Below, in pieces: positions 5,026 through 13,108 of a stretch of DNA of 27,186 bases. A program made the position numbers and the translations under genes. Source of the DNA: a virus; IMG/VR virus record IMGVR_UViG_3300000176_000967, positions 1 to 27,186 of that record; one strand, 5' to 3'. Position 1 is the first letter of the stretch. Each line of letters starts with the position of its first letter. The notes beneath the pieces were generated by a model. That model was given only the letters and a program-made list of their open reading frames with translations, did not search any database and had not been told where the DNA came from.

Positions 5026-6870
5026 ATGAGGATATCCAAATATATTAAGGTAGATAAAAATATACTGATAGAATATGTATACGATGATTCTAACTTAATA
5101 GGTGAGTCTTATGAGATTGGTCTTAATTTAAAAAACAAAAACTATAATTACGTAGCCAATGATTTAAGTGGTACTTTGAATACAGCAGGTAATACAAATT
5201 TATCTTCTTCAAATACTTTATTTCCTATTGATTTAGTTAATAATACATATGGAATTTATAACACAACTACTTATCCATTTTTACAGCTTCAAAGCTATGG
5301 AAGTGGATTTCCGGTTAGACACGATTCTATCATTGTAAGACTTCCAATAAATTACACTTTTGGAGAATACTTAGGTTTCTATTTAAGAGTTTACGCTTTT
5401 GATACATTAAACCAAAAGACTTATGATTTATCTAACTTCTTTTTTGATATAACAAATCTTGATCAAAAAAAGAATCTTAATTATGTAAATCCTCCTATTT
5501 TCTTTCAAGAAATGTTATGGGGTAAATCTATTACATTAGAAATTCCATCTCTATTTGCATTATCAAATCAAAGAACTAACAATAATGTACAATCTAATAG
5601 TATAAATTATAATTTAACAGGTGGTGTTGGATTAAATTTAAATTCACCACTTTTTATTGATTTTCATTTTATAACAAATACCAAAACAGTTAACTCTGTT
5701 AAGACATATACATTAACTACTGCGAATACTATAACTGTACCTCAGACACCAGAATTTGAAAAAATCGGGGTTGTGATTGAAGAATCATCTGACGGTGATT
5801 TTTTTGATATTTATGCGGTTTATAGTGGTAGTATAGGTGATTTTAATAACTTCATTAATAATTCTGTTTATTTAGGAAATAGATATTATGTTCAATATAC
5901 AATCACAATGTATGAACAAAATATTAGAGGAAAATCTCTGACCGTGGTTGTTACTGAGGATTTCCTATCCAAAGTTGAATATAGACCAATTATCAAATAC
6001 TCAACCACAACAGCTATTATAGATGTACAAATGGATTTAATAGATGCAGTTGATAATTCAAGAATAACAAGACAAGCTTCTTACGGTATGCTTCAAAACC
6101 AGGTTTCAAAGTATAGTCTATCATTAATGAGAATTAATTTAGCAAATGCAAATAAACCTAAAATTTATAACATTAAAAATAGTATAAATTTAGGAAGTAC
6201 GGCCTCAAATCTATTGGGTGCTGGCAATCCATCGGTTGAAGCGGTGCAAGTTCCTTATCCAGTATTAGTTGATAAGTATAATGTTGTTGCTAAAACAGAT
6301 AATGCTCAAGTTGGAAAAGACTACTACTATGGTATAGGGAACGTTTTAATAGTTTTATATCCATTTGATAACATTATTACATTTACAATTGCTAGTCAAG
6401 TTGCTGATAATAAGATTGATTTCATGGATTTAACCAATATGGGTGTTATTACAATGACAATCAAAAATCAAGTTCTCTCAGTTGATGTTCCTTTATATTC
6501 AGAATCAGGATCTGTAGATTTATCAAGAGGATTTTTAGTTTTCAAGTTGGTATCAAGTAAAATAAATGATGTTAGAAAAATATATAACTCAGGTATCAAT
6601 GTATTCTACATAACCTCTACTCAACAGAAAACAACAACTACAGTTTTATATACAGGTTTATTTAAAATATATGATTCGGTTAGTAATGTTGCTGCTTTAA
6701 ACACAACAGCTAATCAAAATGCATCAAGTTTGAGTGTTGGATCTGCTTCAGTAATACCTACTGGAACAGCTATTGTAACAAGAACTGTTGTTCCAACATT
6801 AATCACAGGAGCTTCGTCGCCCAGCTCAAATTATATAGTTATTTCAGCAACAGGAGCAACTGGTCCATAA
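5026..6870 (+). CDS. Probable virion structural protein, 614 aa
   Basis: I do not recognise a specific family. The product is almost all predicted beta strand with many Asn, Thr, Ser and Tyr residues, few cysteines and no membrane segment, a composition typical of phage tail, neck or fibre proteins. Strand-rich blocks such as SIIVRLPINYTFGEYLGFYL near residue 110 and GLFKIYDSVSNV near the C-terminus suggest several beta domains. The last residues (ISATGATGP) resemble a single short collagen-like Gly-x-Pro turn. It is followed 14 bases later by a tail-tube-like gene, which supports a virion role. The start at 5026 is the first ATG after the structured repeat and lacks a Shine-Dalgarno sequence. 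Confidence 0.65.
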   Translation: MRISKYIKVDKNILIEYVYDDSNLIGESYEIGLNLKNKNYNYVANDLSGTLNTAGNTNLSSSNTLFPIDLVNNTYGIYNTTTYPFLQLQSYGSGFPVRHDSIIVRLPINYTFGEYLGFYLRVYAFDTLNQKTYDLSNFFFDITNLDQKKNLNYVNPPIFFQEMLWGKSITLEIPSLFALSNQRTNNNVQSNSINYNLTGGVGLNLNSPLFIDFHFITNTKTVNSVKTYTLTTANTITVPQTPEFEKIGVVIEESSDGDFFDIYAVYSGSIGDFNNFINNSVYLGNRYYVQYTITMYEQNIRGKSLTVVVTEDFLSKVEYRPIIKYSTTTAIIDVQMDLIDAVDNSRITRQASYGMLQNQVSKYSLSLMRINLANANKPKIYNIKNSINLGSTASNLLGAGNPSVEAVQVPYPVLVDKYNVVAKTDNAQVGKDYYYGIGNVLIVLYPFDNIITFTIASQVADNKIDFMDLTNMGVITMTIKNQVLSVDVPLYSESGSVDLSRGFLVFKLVSSKINDVRKIYNSGINVFYITSTQQKTTTTVLYTGLFKIYDSVSNVAALNTTANQNASSLSVGSASVIPTGTAIVTRTVVPTLITGASSPSSNYIVISATGATGP

Positions 6871-6884
6871 ATTAAAAAAATAAA

Positions 6885-7487
6885 ATGAGATTATCTAGTC
6901 AATCGAGTCAGTTTGTATTTAACCTACCTTCAGATTTCTTAACACAAGATATCATAAGCACTTATACGCCTATACTTGAAAAAAACTGGGTACAATATGA
7001 AAATGTTATTGATTATTTAAACTCTACAATTAAGAGTGTAAGTTTTCCAGGATTAAGTATCACAACACCAGAACAGAATTTAATAAGAGGTAAGAAAAGA
7101 GCTTATTTACCAGCAACAAATGTGAATGATATAGTAACTACAAGAGAATTCACCGTTACATTCAGATCTGTTGATTCTGACTTGAATTATTGGCTAACAT
7201 ATGATATATTTATAAAACACTATTTAGATGTTTATAATTTATATATCAACCCATTTACTATCACCGCAGTTGATATACACAGAGATGCTATCTATTTAAT
7301 TAAATTTTTTGAGATATTAGCAATTTCACTTGGTGATTTAAAATTTGACTACTCACAACAAAAGGTAAATGCAAAAGAGTTTACAATGACTTTTAAATTT
7401 AACTTCATTGAAGTTGAATTTTTACTAAACCAATCAAAGACTATGGAATTGGGTGCTTTTCCACCATCAATTATCCAGAAATATTAA
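6885..7487 (+). CDS. Tail-tube-fold structural protein (gp19/gp54-like)
   Basis: The 200-aa product has the strand pattern of contractile-phage tube-type proteins. An N-terminal segment is followed by VSFPGLSI, then REFTVTFRSVDSDLNYWL (residues about 87-104), a long loop, and a second sheet (FEILAISLGDLKFDYS, then AKEFTMTFKFNFIEVEF near 160-178). In such proteins 'eftvtFr..ds...w' and 'gdl.fdys...kftvtF.yn' strands form the beta sandwich that polymerises into the tube or its baseplate initiator. I cannot decide between tail tube, tube initiator or another baseplate protein. It is the last plus-strand gene: its stop overlaps, tail to tail, the stop of the 74-aa minus-strand gene. Confidence 0.5.
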   Translation: MRLSSQSSQFVFNLPSDFLTQDIISTYTPILEKNWVQYENVIDYLNSTIKSVSFPGLSITTPEQNLIRGKKRAYLPATNVNDIVTTREFTVTFRSVDSDLNYWLTYDIFIKHYLDVYNLYINPFTITAVDIHRDAIYLIKFFEILAISLGDLKFDYSQQKVNAKEFTMTFKFNFIEVEFLLNQSKTMELGAFPPSIIQKY

Positions 7488-7708
7488 TCTTTTTTCTTTT
7501 TATAATAAGGGTGATCTTCTTTCTTCATTTCTACATACTCTTTACCATCTATAACAGATTCTATTTTTCTATCTCTATTTGTTACCCTAATCTCATCTTC
7601 AATAACGCCTACCATAATAGTGTCGATTATTTCAGTGTCTATAGACTTTGATAGATTTTCTGATAATATTCTCAACAACTCTTTTTCTGGATCTAATTTT
7701 TTCTTCAT
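7484..7708 (-). CDS. Small charged hypothetical protein
   Basis: The 74-aa product is highly charged (many Lys, Glu and Asp), has no membrane segment and ends in KKKKD. It probably has an N-terminal helical part (PEKELLRILSENLSKSI) and a short strand-rich middle. No family recognised. Its ATG overlaps the TGA of the GT10 gene (ATGA), so it is the last gene of the long sugar-gene operon, and its end overlaps the tail gene's stop by four bases. Despite operon membership it does not look like a sugar enzyme. Confidence 0.65.
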   Translation of the reverse strand: MKKKLDPEKELLRILSENLSKSIDTEIIDTIMVGVIEDEIRVTNRDRKIESVIDGKEYVEMKKEDHPYYKKKKD

Positions 7709-8571
7709 ATTAAATTTTTATTTTTAAATATATTCTCAAAAAAATCTAGCAGATTATTATATTGAAAATTAAATGGTAGATCAACATTTGTAAAGTGTGG
7801 TTCTGATAGTATTTTAAAATACAAGTCATCATTATTGTCAACTTCTTTTATATACTCAATCATCTGATTCATATTATCAAATTCATAAGCATTTATAAAA
7901 GCCTTTGTGTTCCAATCTTCACCAACCTTTGGATTTCCCCAATATATTGGAATACTATTTTTTAATTTAGGATGTACTAATTTTTCGGTGGTATATCCTG
8001 GATACTCACTGTTTTCAAAAGCAATTGTAAATTTGTAATTATTAATAAATGACAATTTATCACCCACTGGTCCACCTATATTATTATAAACTCTTCCACC
8101 AGCATCTACCAATTTATATTTAGAAAGTTCAAAAAATAATTGATTCCTTAAATGCGCACCTGGGTTAGAAAAAACAAAATTACAGAACTTTGTTTTTTCT
8201 CTTTTTACAACATCGAAATCTATTTCCTTTTTGAAATTTTGAGTATATCCAGACTCATATAATGTTATGGCTGATAAAGGAAATCTAAAGTTTCTATCAT
8301 CATCTATATAATCAAAGCTAATGGAATAGTCACATTCGTTATAGTTAGGTCTTTTATTTTCGGCGGTAAAAAATATTTTAGTACCATTAAATCTTTGATG
8401 ATTATTACCAAATACACTATAAATCAAAATATCAGGTGTATATGATATTTCAACATCCCATCTCTCAGATAGAATTGTATATAGTGTATTATCTCCAATA
8501 TTACTAATATTAGGGTTATAATTAAATCCGCTCCATAAATCTGAAAATCCAATTTTTATTCGTTTCTTCAT
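7705..8571 (-). CDS. GT10 alpha-1,3/1,4-fucosyltransferase
   Basis: The 288-aa product matches the GT10 family, which moves fucose from GDP-fucose onto GlcNAc or glucose in Lewis-type structures. Key stretches are FFTAENKRPNYNECDYSISF (residues 67-86), FCNFVFSNPGAHLRNQLF (129-146) and the signature FENSEYPGYTTEKLVHP (185-201), which fits the alpha-1,3-FucT motif FEN...GY.TEK, followed by IPIYWGNP. It is shorter than the Helicobacter enzymes, which carry C-terminal heptad repeats and a membrane anchor not seen here, so it is probably soluble. It is coupled by ATGA overlap to the 74-aa gene and lies six bases after a GT11 gene, so two fucosyltransferases of different linkage are co-expressed. 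Confidence 0.9.
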   Translation of the reverse strand: MKKRIKIGFSDLWSGFNYNPNISNIGDNTLYTILSERWDVEISYTPDILIYSVFGNNHQRFNGTKIFFTAENKRPNYNECDYSISFDYIDDDRNFRFPLSAITLYESGYTQNFKKEIDFDVVKREKTKFCNFVFSNPGAHLRNQLFFELSKYKLVDAGGRVYNNIGGPVGDKLSFINNYKFTIAFENSEYPGYTTEKLVHPKLKNSIPIYWGNPKVGEDWNTKAFINAYEFDNMNQMIEYIKEVDNNDDLYFKILSEPHFTNVDLPFNFQYNNLLDFFENIFKNKNLI

Positions 8572-8577
8572 AGTTAT

Positions 8578-9366
8578 TTAAATTTTAATCCATGTCTCTG
8601 GAATTATATCTGATTTATCTATATCTATACCTGTTTTTTCTCCAAACCATTTATTTGGTGCTATAACTTTTTTATTTGGGTTATTATTTAACCAAGCTCC
8701 CCACCAACTAAAAGAACTGTTGGCTATTATATTATTCTTACACATACTCATTAGATATAAATCTTCTAAGTTTGAAAAATCACTCATAAAAACCATATTA
8801 TTAAATGGTAAATTATCTTTACACCATTGCATATCATCAGAAAAAACAAAAATATAATCATATTCACCAATGATATCAAGAGCTTTTTTATAATACTCTA
8901 TATCTTGAACCGGATGATATCCATTCGATTTTACATAATCCGTTCTTCTAATATGCATAGAAACCGTATTAGTGTCAATTAGAGGTGTCTTATTAAGTTT
9001 TGATATCATATCATTAGATGGTGAGAAGTCATTCCGAATGATATCAGAATTGATTTTAAAATACTTTTCACTTTGCCAATAACCATCAAGATAATAATGT
9101 GTATAATTTGATACGAGATGTTCTTGATAACTAAATGAATCTTGTATTCTATGAATGTGGTAATTATTTAATACCGGTATATTTACATAAGTATAAGTAT
9201 TTGAAAATTTATCCAACTCAAATTCTCTAATGGTTTCTGAAAATTGGTTTTTATAAAAAGATATATCTAAATAGAAATCAGTATTATATTTATATGATAA
9301 GCTTCTACCATAAGCATACTGAAACATTTGATTTCCTAAACCACCTTGAATCTTATTGATAATCAT
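8578..9366 (-). CDS. GT11 alpha-1,2-fucosyltransferase
   Basis: The 262-aa product starts with the family opening GGLGNQMFQYAYGRSLS (residues 8-24). It has an intact GDP-fucose-binding motif His138-x-Arg140-Arg141-x-Asp143-Tyr144 and the C-terminal SSFSWWGAWL motif near residue 217. These are the hallmarks of GT11 enzymes, which add fucose in alpha-1,2 linkage (or make O-antigen fucose branches) from GDP-fucose. It is full length for the family. This is the most canonical of three GT11 proteins in the window. Its start overlaps the end of the upstream SDR gene by four bases. No GDP-fucose synthesis genes (gmd, fcl) are in the window, so the donor must come from the host or from genes outside. 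Confidence 0.92.
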   Translation of the reverse strand: MIINKIQGGLGNQMFQYAYGRSLSYKYNTDFYLDISFYKNQFSETIREFELDKFSNTYTYVNIPVLNNYHIHRIQDSFSYQEHLVSNYTHYYLDGYWQSEKYFKINSDIIRNDFSPSNDMISKLNKTPLIDTNTVSMHIRRTDYVKSNGYHPVQDIEYYKKALDIIGEYDYIFVFSDDMQWCKDNLPFNNMVFMSDFSNLEDLYLMSMCKNNIIANSSFSWWGAWLNNNPNKKVIAPNKWFGEKTGIDIDKSDIIPETWIKI

Positions 9367-10127
9367 TCTTTTGTGTAATTTTTAATAAAGTTTTTTAAAT
9401 CCTCTAAGACTTCTTTTTTACTATATAAATATCCACTCACAGATAGTCCAGTCTTATAGTCATATATAATGTTATCACCTTTAATTAAGTTATTAGAAAT
9501 ATTACTAAATAGGGAAGTTATTTCTTTTGTACTAATTGGTTCATTAAAGAAATTAAATATCATTTTATTAGGATATTTAGAGCTATATTTTTGAATATCT
9601 AAATAAATATTATCAAGGTTATACCATTGAAAGCTTGAATTTATATTAATATCCCATTTTGTGTTATTTAACAAATCGAATAAAATATTCTTTTTTATTC
9701 GATTATTAAATAGAGCACCTAGTCTAAATATTTTTAAATTATCATACTTCAACATATCCTTAACCATAAGTTCAAATAAGTATCTATTACTACCATAATC
9801 TAATTGTCCTAAATTTGGCAAATAATTTTCAGTAACACCAAGAGGTGAATTTCGATAAACATCTATTGTGGAAATAAGAGTTATTTGTGAGTAAGATTTT
9901 CTTGATAATGTTCTAATGATATTATTAATATTTTCAATATCTTGTGTAATATTTTTATTAACAAACATTCTATTGGAAGATAAACAACTTAAAAATAAAT
10001 TGTCACCATTCTCAACATATTTATCAAAATCATTAATATTTTGACTATTAAAACAACAGTCAAAATTGACAAATTTACTTATAGTAGATCCTACTAATCC
10101 TGTATGTCCAATTAAAATATTATTCAT
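9363..10127 (-). CDS. SDR-type NAD(P)-dependent epimerase/reductase-like protein
   Basis: I place the start at the ATG at 10127 (254 aa): a longer frame to 10157 begins with GTG and overlaps the DUF5672 gene by 38 bases, whereas the ATG puts the Rossmann motif at the N-terminus (MNNILIGHTGLVGSTI). A strand ending LISTIDVY gives the usual Ser/Thr. The catalytic Tyr-x-x-x-Lys position reads Tyr111-Gly-Ser-Asn-Arg115, so Lys is replaced by Arg. Extended SDRs of this kind reduce or epimerise nucleotide sugars such as dTDP-4-keto hexoses, but the altered motif makes activity uncertain. It sits between a GT11 gene and a DUF5672 gene in the operon. Confidence 0.7.
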   Translation of the reverse strand: MNNILIGHTGLVGSTISKFVNFDCCFNSQNINDFDKYVENGDNLFLSCLSSNRMFVNKNITQDIENINNIIRTLSRKSYSQITLISTIDVYRNSPLGVTENYLPNLGQLDYGSNRYLFELMVKDMLKYDNLKIFRLGALFNNRIKKNILFDLLNNTKWDININSSFQWYNLDNIYLDIQKYSSKYPNKMIFNFFNEPISTKEITSLFSNISNNLIKGDNIIYDYKTGLSVSGYLYSKKEVLEDLKNFIKNYTKE

Positions 10128-10824
10128 AACTTCTATATTGTGCGTTATTCTCACCACCTTGAAAATTGTGGAAGCAAAATGGTTTTATATCACCATATTC
10201 AACTCCATCTAAAGTTTTTAAAGTTCTCTTACCATTTTCACCAAAGCTTTCAACCAAAACTTCTTCATGTGAAAAGTATTTAGCTACATCAAAAGGTGCA
10301 AATTTTATACCATGATGTAAAAATAAATTCCTATTCCAAATACATATTTGAGCATCTTCATTGTAATTACCATCATAAGGAATCCAAGGCATTTTATATT
10401 TGTCTGGAATTTCCATTAATTTTTTACTTCTTATAGATATTCCATTTCCAACTTTTATCGGTTCACCATATCTATCATAGAAACAATTGAATCCCCATGG
10501 TGCTCCAATATAATCATAGTCTAAAAAATCATCACGCCACATTTCAGGATTAACAACATATCCATCACTTTGTATTTGAAGTGCAAAATCAGTATCAATA
10601 TATTTGTATAACTCATATATAACAAATCGATTATACTCAACAATATCCATTTTTGGAACCTTTACTACTTCTATACCTTCCGCTTCTACATCAACATCAG
10701 TGAATAGTTTAACTGCACCAAAATTAATTCCTCTACATGACTTTTTTATTGCTAAAATAGTCTCTTCTAGTCGAATTGATGTGACACTAACTAATGTTAT
10801 ATTAGGTAAATCTATCTTAGACAT
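10120..10824 (-). CDS. DUF5672 family protein, putative glycosyltransferase
   Basis: The 234-aa product fits DUF5672: NITLVSVTSIRLEETILAIK at the N-terminus, YNRFVIYELYKYIDTDFALQ, then IQSDGYVVNPEMWRDDFLDY and DYIGAPWG, then VGNGISIRSKKLM. The Asp-rich QSDG stretch sits where a GT-A enzyme has its DxD metal site. The late motif APFDVAKYFSHE is shared with the second DUF5672 protein at 21389-22036, a clear paralogue. The family occurs in glycan-synthesis clusters and is thought to be glycosyltransferase-like; donor and acceptor are unknown. It overlaps the upstream GT11 gene by eight bases. Confidence 0.85.
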   Translation of the reverse strand: MSKIDLPNITLVSVTSIRLEETILAIKKSCRGINFGAVKLFTDVDVEAEGIEVVKVPKMDIVEYNRFVIYELYKYIDTDFALQIQSDGYVVNPEMWRDDFLDYDYIGAPWGFNCFYDRYGEPIKVGNGISIRSKKLMEIPDKYKMPWIPYDGNYNEDAQICIWNRNLFLHHGIKFAPFDVAKYFSHEEVLVESFGENGKRTLKTLDGVEYGDIKPFCFHNFQGGENNAQYRSYE

Positions 10825-11596
10825 AAATAAATTTTTTACTTTTTATCTCACAAGGAAACCATCCCTTTTCTGGTTTATCGTAGTATATCCAATACATCGG
10901 CGCAACTGTGATATATTTATCCGTTAACCAAGCTGCCCACCAAGAATAAGTAGATGGTGAGATTATACAATACTTTGAAAAGTATAAAAGTTTTAAATCT
11001 ACCATCATATCATTTGAAATTATCTCACAATCAACATCTTTAAATACTTCTTCTGCTTTTGGTATTTCTTCTGTGATAACTAAAAACTTGATATCAGGTT
11101 TTATTTCTTTTATTTTATCCATCGCATCTAAATAAAATTTCAACGAAATATATGTCTGACCTTCACCGAAAACATATACCCTAAAATGTATATAACAATA
11201 CTCTTCTACTGGATATTTCAATAGTAATTCAGAAGTTTTATCATCAGCTTCTAATTTAAACCATTCTTTTATTTTATCCTCATATCCTTCAAAATATCTT
11301 TCTGTTTGATAGTATCCATATAATCTTGTGAAATTTGGAGCATTAAAAAGATTTGGATCAAAATATTGACCAGGATTCTCATTATAAATATATTGTAAAT
11401 TACCATCAATCTTTCCTCTTTCAAGATTTGGAAAAAAGTTAAATATGTGATGTGATGGATCTTCAGGATGTGGATGTGGTAATTCATTTACTTGTGGTAA
11501 ATAAAATTCATATCCATTTTTTTCAGCTACGATTCTTGCTATAGCATATTGAAACATCTGATTACCTAACCTACCTCCAAATGAACCATGTATCAT
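10817..11596 (-). CDS. GT11-like fucosyltransferase with degenerate donor motif
   Basis: I choose the ATG at 11596 (259 aa): the longer frame to 11659 starts with TTG inside the upstream gene and adds a run of hydrophobic residues unlike the family. From 11596 the protein opens with MIHGSFGGRLGNQMFQYA, the GT11 signature. The C-terminal YSWWAAWL block is also kept. The donor motif HxRRxDY reads His-Phe-Arg-Val-Tyr (IHFRVYVFG), so the second Arg and the Asp are missing. It may use a different donor or have altered activity. The start lies one base after the stop of the epimerase gene, so they are coupled. Confidence 0.85.
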   Translation of the reverse strand: MIHGSFGGRLGNQMFQYAIARIVAEKNGYEFYLPQVNELPHPHPEDPSHHIFNFFPNLERGKIDGNLQYIYNENPGQYFDPNLFNAPNFTRLYGYYQTERYFEGYEDKIKEWFKLEADDKTSELLLKYPVEEYCYIHFRVYVFGEGQTYISLKFYLDAMDKIKEIKPDIKFLVITEEIPKAEEVFKDVDCEIISNDMMVDLKLLYFSKYCIISPSTYSWWAAWLTDKYITVAPMYWIYYDKPEKGWFPCEIKSKKFIYV

Positions 11597-11597
11597 T

Positions 11598-12530
11598 TTA
11601 GTTATTATTAATTTTATAATTTGAAAGAGAATCCCAATTATTTTTAAGATAATCTTCAATACATTTAACTCCCTTTTCTAAATCAAAGTTGATTTTATAA
11701 TCTAATACTGAATTTAGTTTTGAAAAGTCAACTTTATAATCTCTTGGGTCATCGAAATCTACGTATTTAACTTCAAAGTCTAGTCCACACTTTTTTAGAT
11801 TATTAACAATGTCTCTTTTAGTGAAATTTAGTGATTCTTCACCTATATTATAAACACCTTTTAAATTCTTATTCATTGCTTGAATTATAATATCACAAGC
11901 ATCATCTACATATAAAAACGGCCTCCATGTCTCCTCACCAAAAACACTGATATATCCATCTCTCATTCCTTCATAGATAAATTGATTAATTGTTAAATCA
12001 ACTCTCATTCTATGAGATACACCAAATAATGTAGAACACCTGAGAATTAAATAACTCTTTGAATTTTCTATTATATAGTTTTCAGATTTAATTTTAGAAT
12101 CTGAATACATACCTAATGGATTTAATTCAGAATCTTCATTTACAACTTCTGTGTTTTTTCCATAATTAGAACAAGTACTTAAAAATATAAATTGCTTATT
12201 ATTTTGATTACAAATATCTGATATAAATTTTGTTGATTCTGTATTGATATTATAAACATTTTCTTTTGTAGTTTTTTTACAAGCAGGTTCACCGACTAAT
12301 GCGGCTAAATGTATCACAACATCATTACTATTTATGACCTCGTTTAATTTATTAAAATCAGTTACATCACCAATTACTAATTTATAATTTGGATTTTTAA
12401 GAAATGCCTGACATCCAGAATCTCCATACATCAGGTTATCATAGACAGTTACGTGATGATTTATATCAAGTAATTTTTCGGACAACTTAGATCCGAAAAA
12501 TCCAGCTCCTCCAGTAATTAAAATATTCAT
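11598..12530 (-). CDS. NAD-dependent nucleotide-sugar epimerase/dehydratase (extended SDR)
   Basis: The 310-aa product is a complete extended SDR. It has GGAGFFG at residues 7-13 for NAD binding, Asp31 at the end of the second strand, LAALVG after the fourth strand, Ser118-Thr119 and the catalytic Tyr142-x-x-x-Lys146 (MYSDSKIKSE). RPFLYVDDACDII is the usual sugar-binding stretch. GalE, UDP-glucuronate decarboxylase and dTDP-glucose dehydratase all share this plan, so the exact reaction cannot be fixed; the 'TWRPFLYVDD' region is typical of GalE-like and reductase-like sugar SDRs. Its ATG overlaps the TGA of the dehydrogenase C-half (ATGA at 12527-12530), so the two are co-translated and may act in one nucleotide-sugar pathway. 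Confidence 0.88.
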   Translation of the reverse strand: MNILITGGAGFFGSKLSEKLLDINHHVTVYDNLMYGDSGCQAFLKNPNYKLVIGDVTDFNKLNEVINSNDVVIHLAALVGEPACKKTTKENVYNINTESTKFISDICNQNNKQFIFLSTCSNYGKNTEVVNEDSELNPLGMYSDSKIKSENYIIENSKSYLILRCSTLFGVSHRMRVDLTINQFIYEGMRDGYISVFGEETWRPFLYVDDACDIIIQAMNKNLKGVYNIGEESLNFTKRDIVNNLKKCGLDFEVKYVDFDDPRDYKVDFSKLNSVLDYKINFDLEKGVKCIEDYLKNNWDSLSNYKINNN

Positions 12531-13105
12531 TTAGAGTCTCCTATTTTTATTAATTTTATATTATTTTGTTCCTTAATATATCGCCAAGGGTCTATTACAA
12601 CCGAACCCTCTGGAAACTTATAATCTAAAAAGATATCATGGTTTGTACCTATAAAAAATATACTTGGTGTATCTAAAGTAAAAGGATCCGTGTCAACCCA
12701 AGGATCATACATCATGACTTGTGATTCTTTTTCCTCTAATATATTTTTTAGTAGAATAGATGGACTACCTAATATAAGATTAGTTTCTTTTTTAAAGGTT
12801 TTTCCCAAAATAACTATTGGTAAATCATTTTTACTCTTCTCTTCTAAAATTAAAGTTGATAACCATTCAGTTTGTTTTTCCCTACACTCCATTAAATTAT
12901 CATACCAGTTAAAGCTTAGGTCTACTTTATTTGCAAGCCATGATAAAGCAATATTATCTCTTGGATGACAATTGTGAACTACTATACCTGTATCACTATC
13001 AATATAAAATTGGTCATCTTTTTTTTCATGAAATGGTTCTACTTCTAAATTATATACATATCCTTCATATTTCTCAATTTCAATTTTTGTTATTCTATCT
13101 TTCAT
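12527..13105 (-). CDS. C-intein plus C-terminal half of a UDP-glucose/GDP-mannose dehydrogenase
   Basis: The 192-aa product has two parts. Residues 1-45 are a C-terminal split-intein fragment: VYNLEVE (block F) and GIVVHN (block G) ending in the His-Asn needed for asparagine cyclisation. Residue 46 is the +1 cysteine of the C-extein, which begins CHPRDNIALSWLA, the catalytic-Cys segment of the nucleotide-sugar dehydrogenase family. The rest is the family's C-terminal NAD-side domain (GKTFKKETNLILGSPSILL, then MMYDPWVD). It lacks the N-terminal Rossmann domain and is inactive alone. Splicing in trans with the product of 13943-15055 would restore the enzyme. The start lies three bases after the homing endonuclease stop; the end overlaps the epimerase start. 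Confidence 0.92.
   Translation of the reverse strand: MKDRITKIEIEKYEGYVYNLEVEPFHEKKDDQFYIDSDTGIVVHNCHPRDNIALSWLANKVDLSFNWYDNLMECREKQTEWLSTLILEEKSKNDLPIVILGKTFKKETNLILGSPSILLKNILEEKESQVMMYDPWVDTDPFTLDTPSIFFIGTNHDIFLDYKFPEGSVVIDPWRYIKEQNNIKLIKIGDSK
12971..13105 (-). other. Split intein, C-fragment (45 aa)
   Basis: Codons 1-45 of the C-half gene. It has block F (YEGYVYNLEVE) and block G (GIVVHN) directly before Cys46, whose codon is 12970-12968. The length and an own start codon close to block F match known split C-inteins such as those of phage gp41 or NrdJ (about 35-45 aa). Confidence 0.92.
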
Positions 13106-13108
13106 ATT

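Noticed and set aside
10604-10927. Plus-strand open frame opposite the DUF5672 gene and its GT11 neighbour
   Set aside because: It is antisense to a well-supported family protein and has low-complexity composition with no recognisable motif.
10817-11659. N-terminal membrane anchor on the second GT11 protein
   Set aside because: The hydrophobic residues come only from extending to a TTG codon inside the upstream gene; the ATG at 11596 gives the normal family N-terminus.
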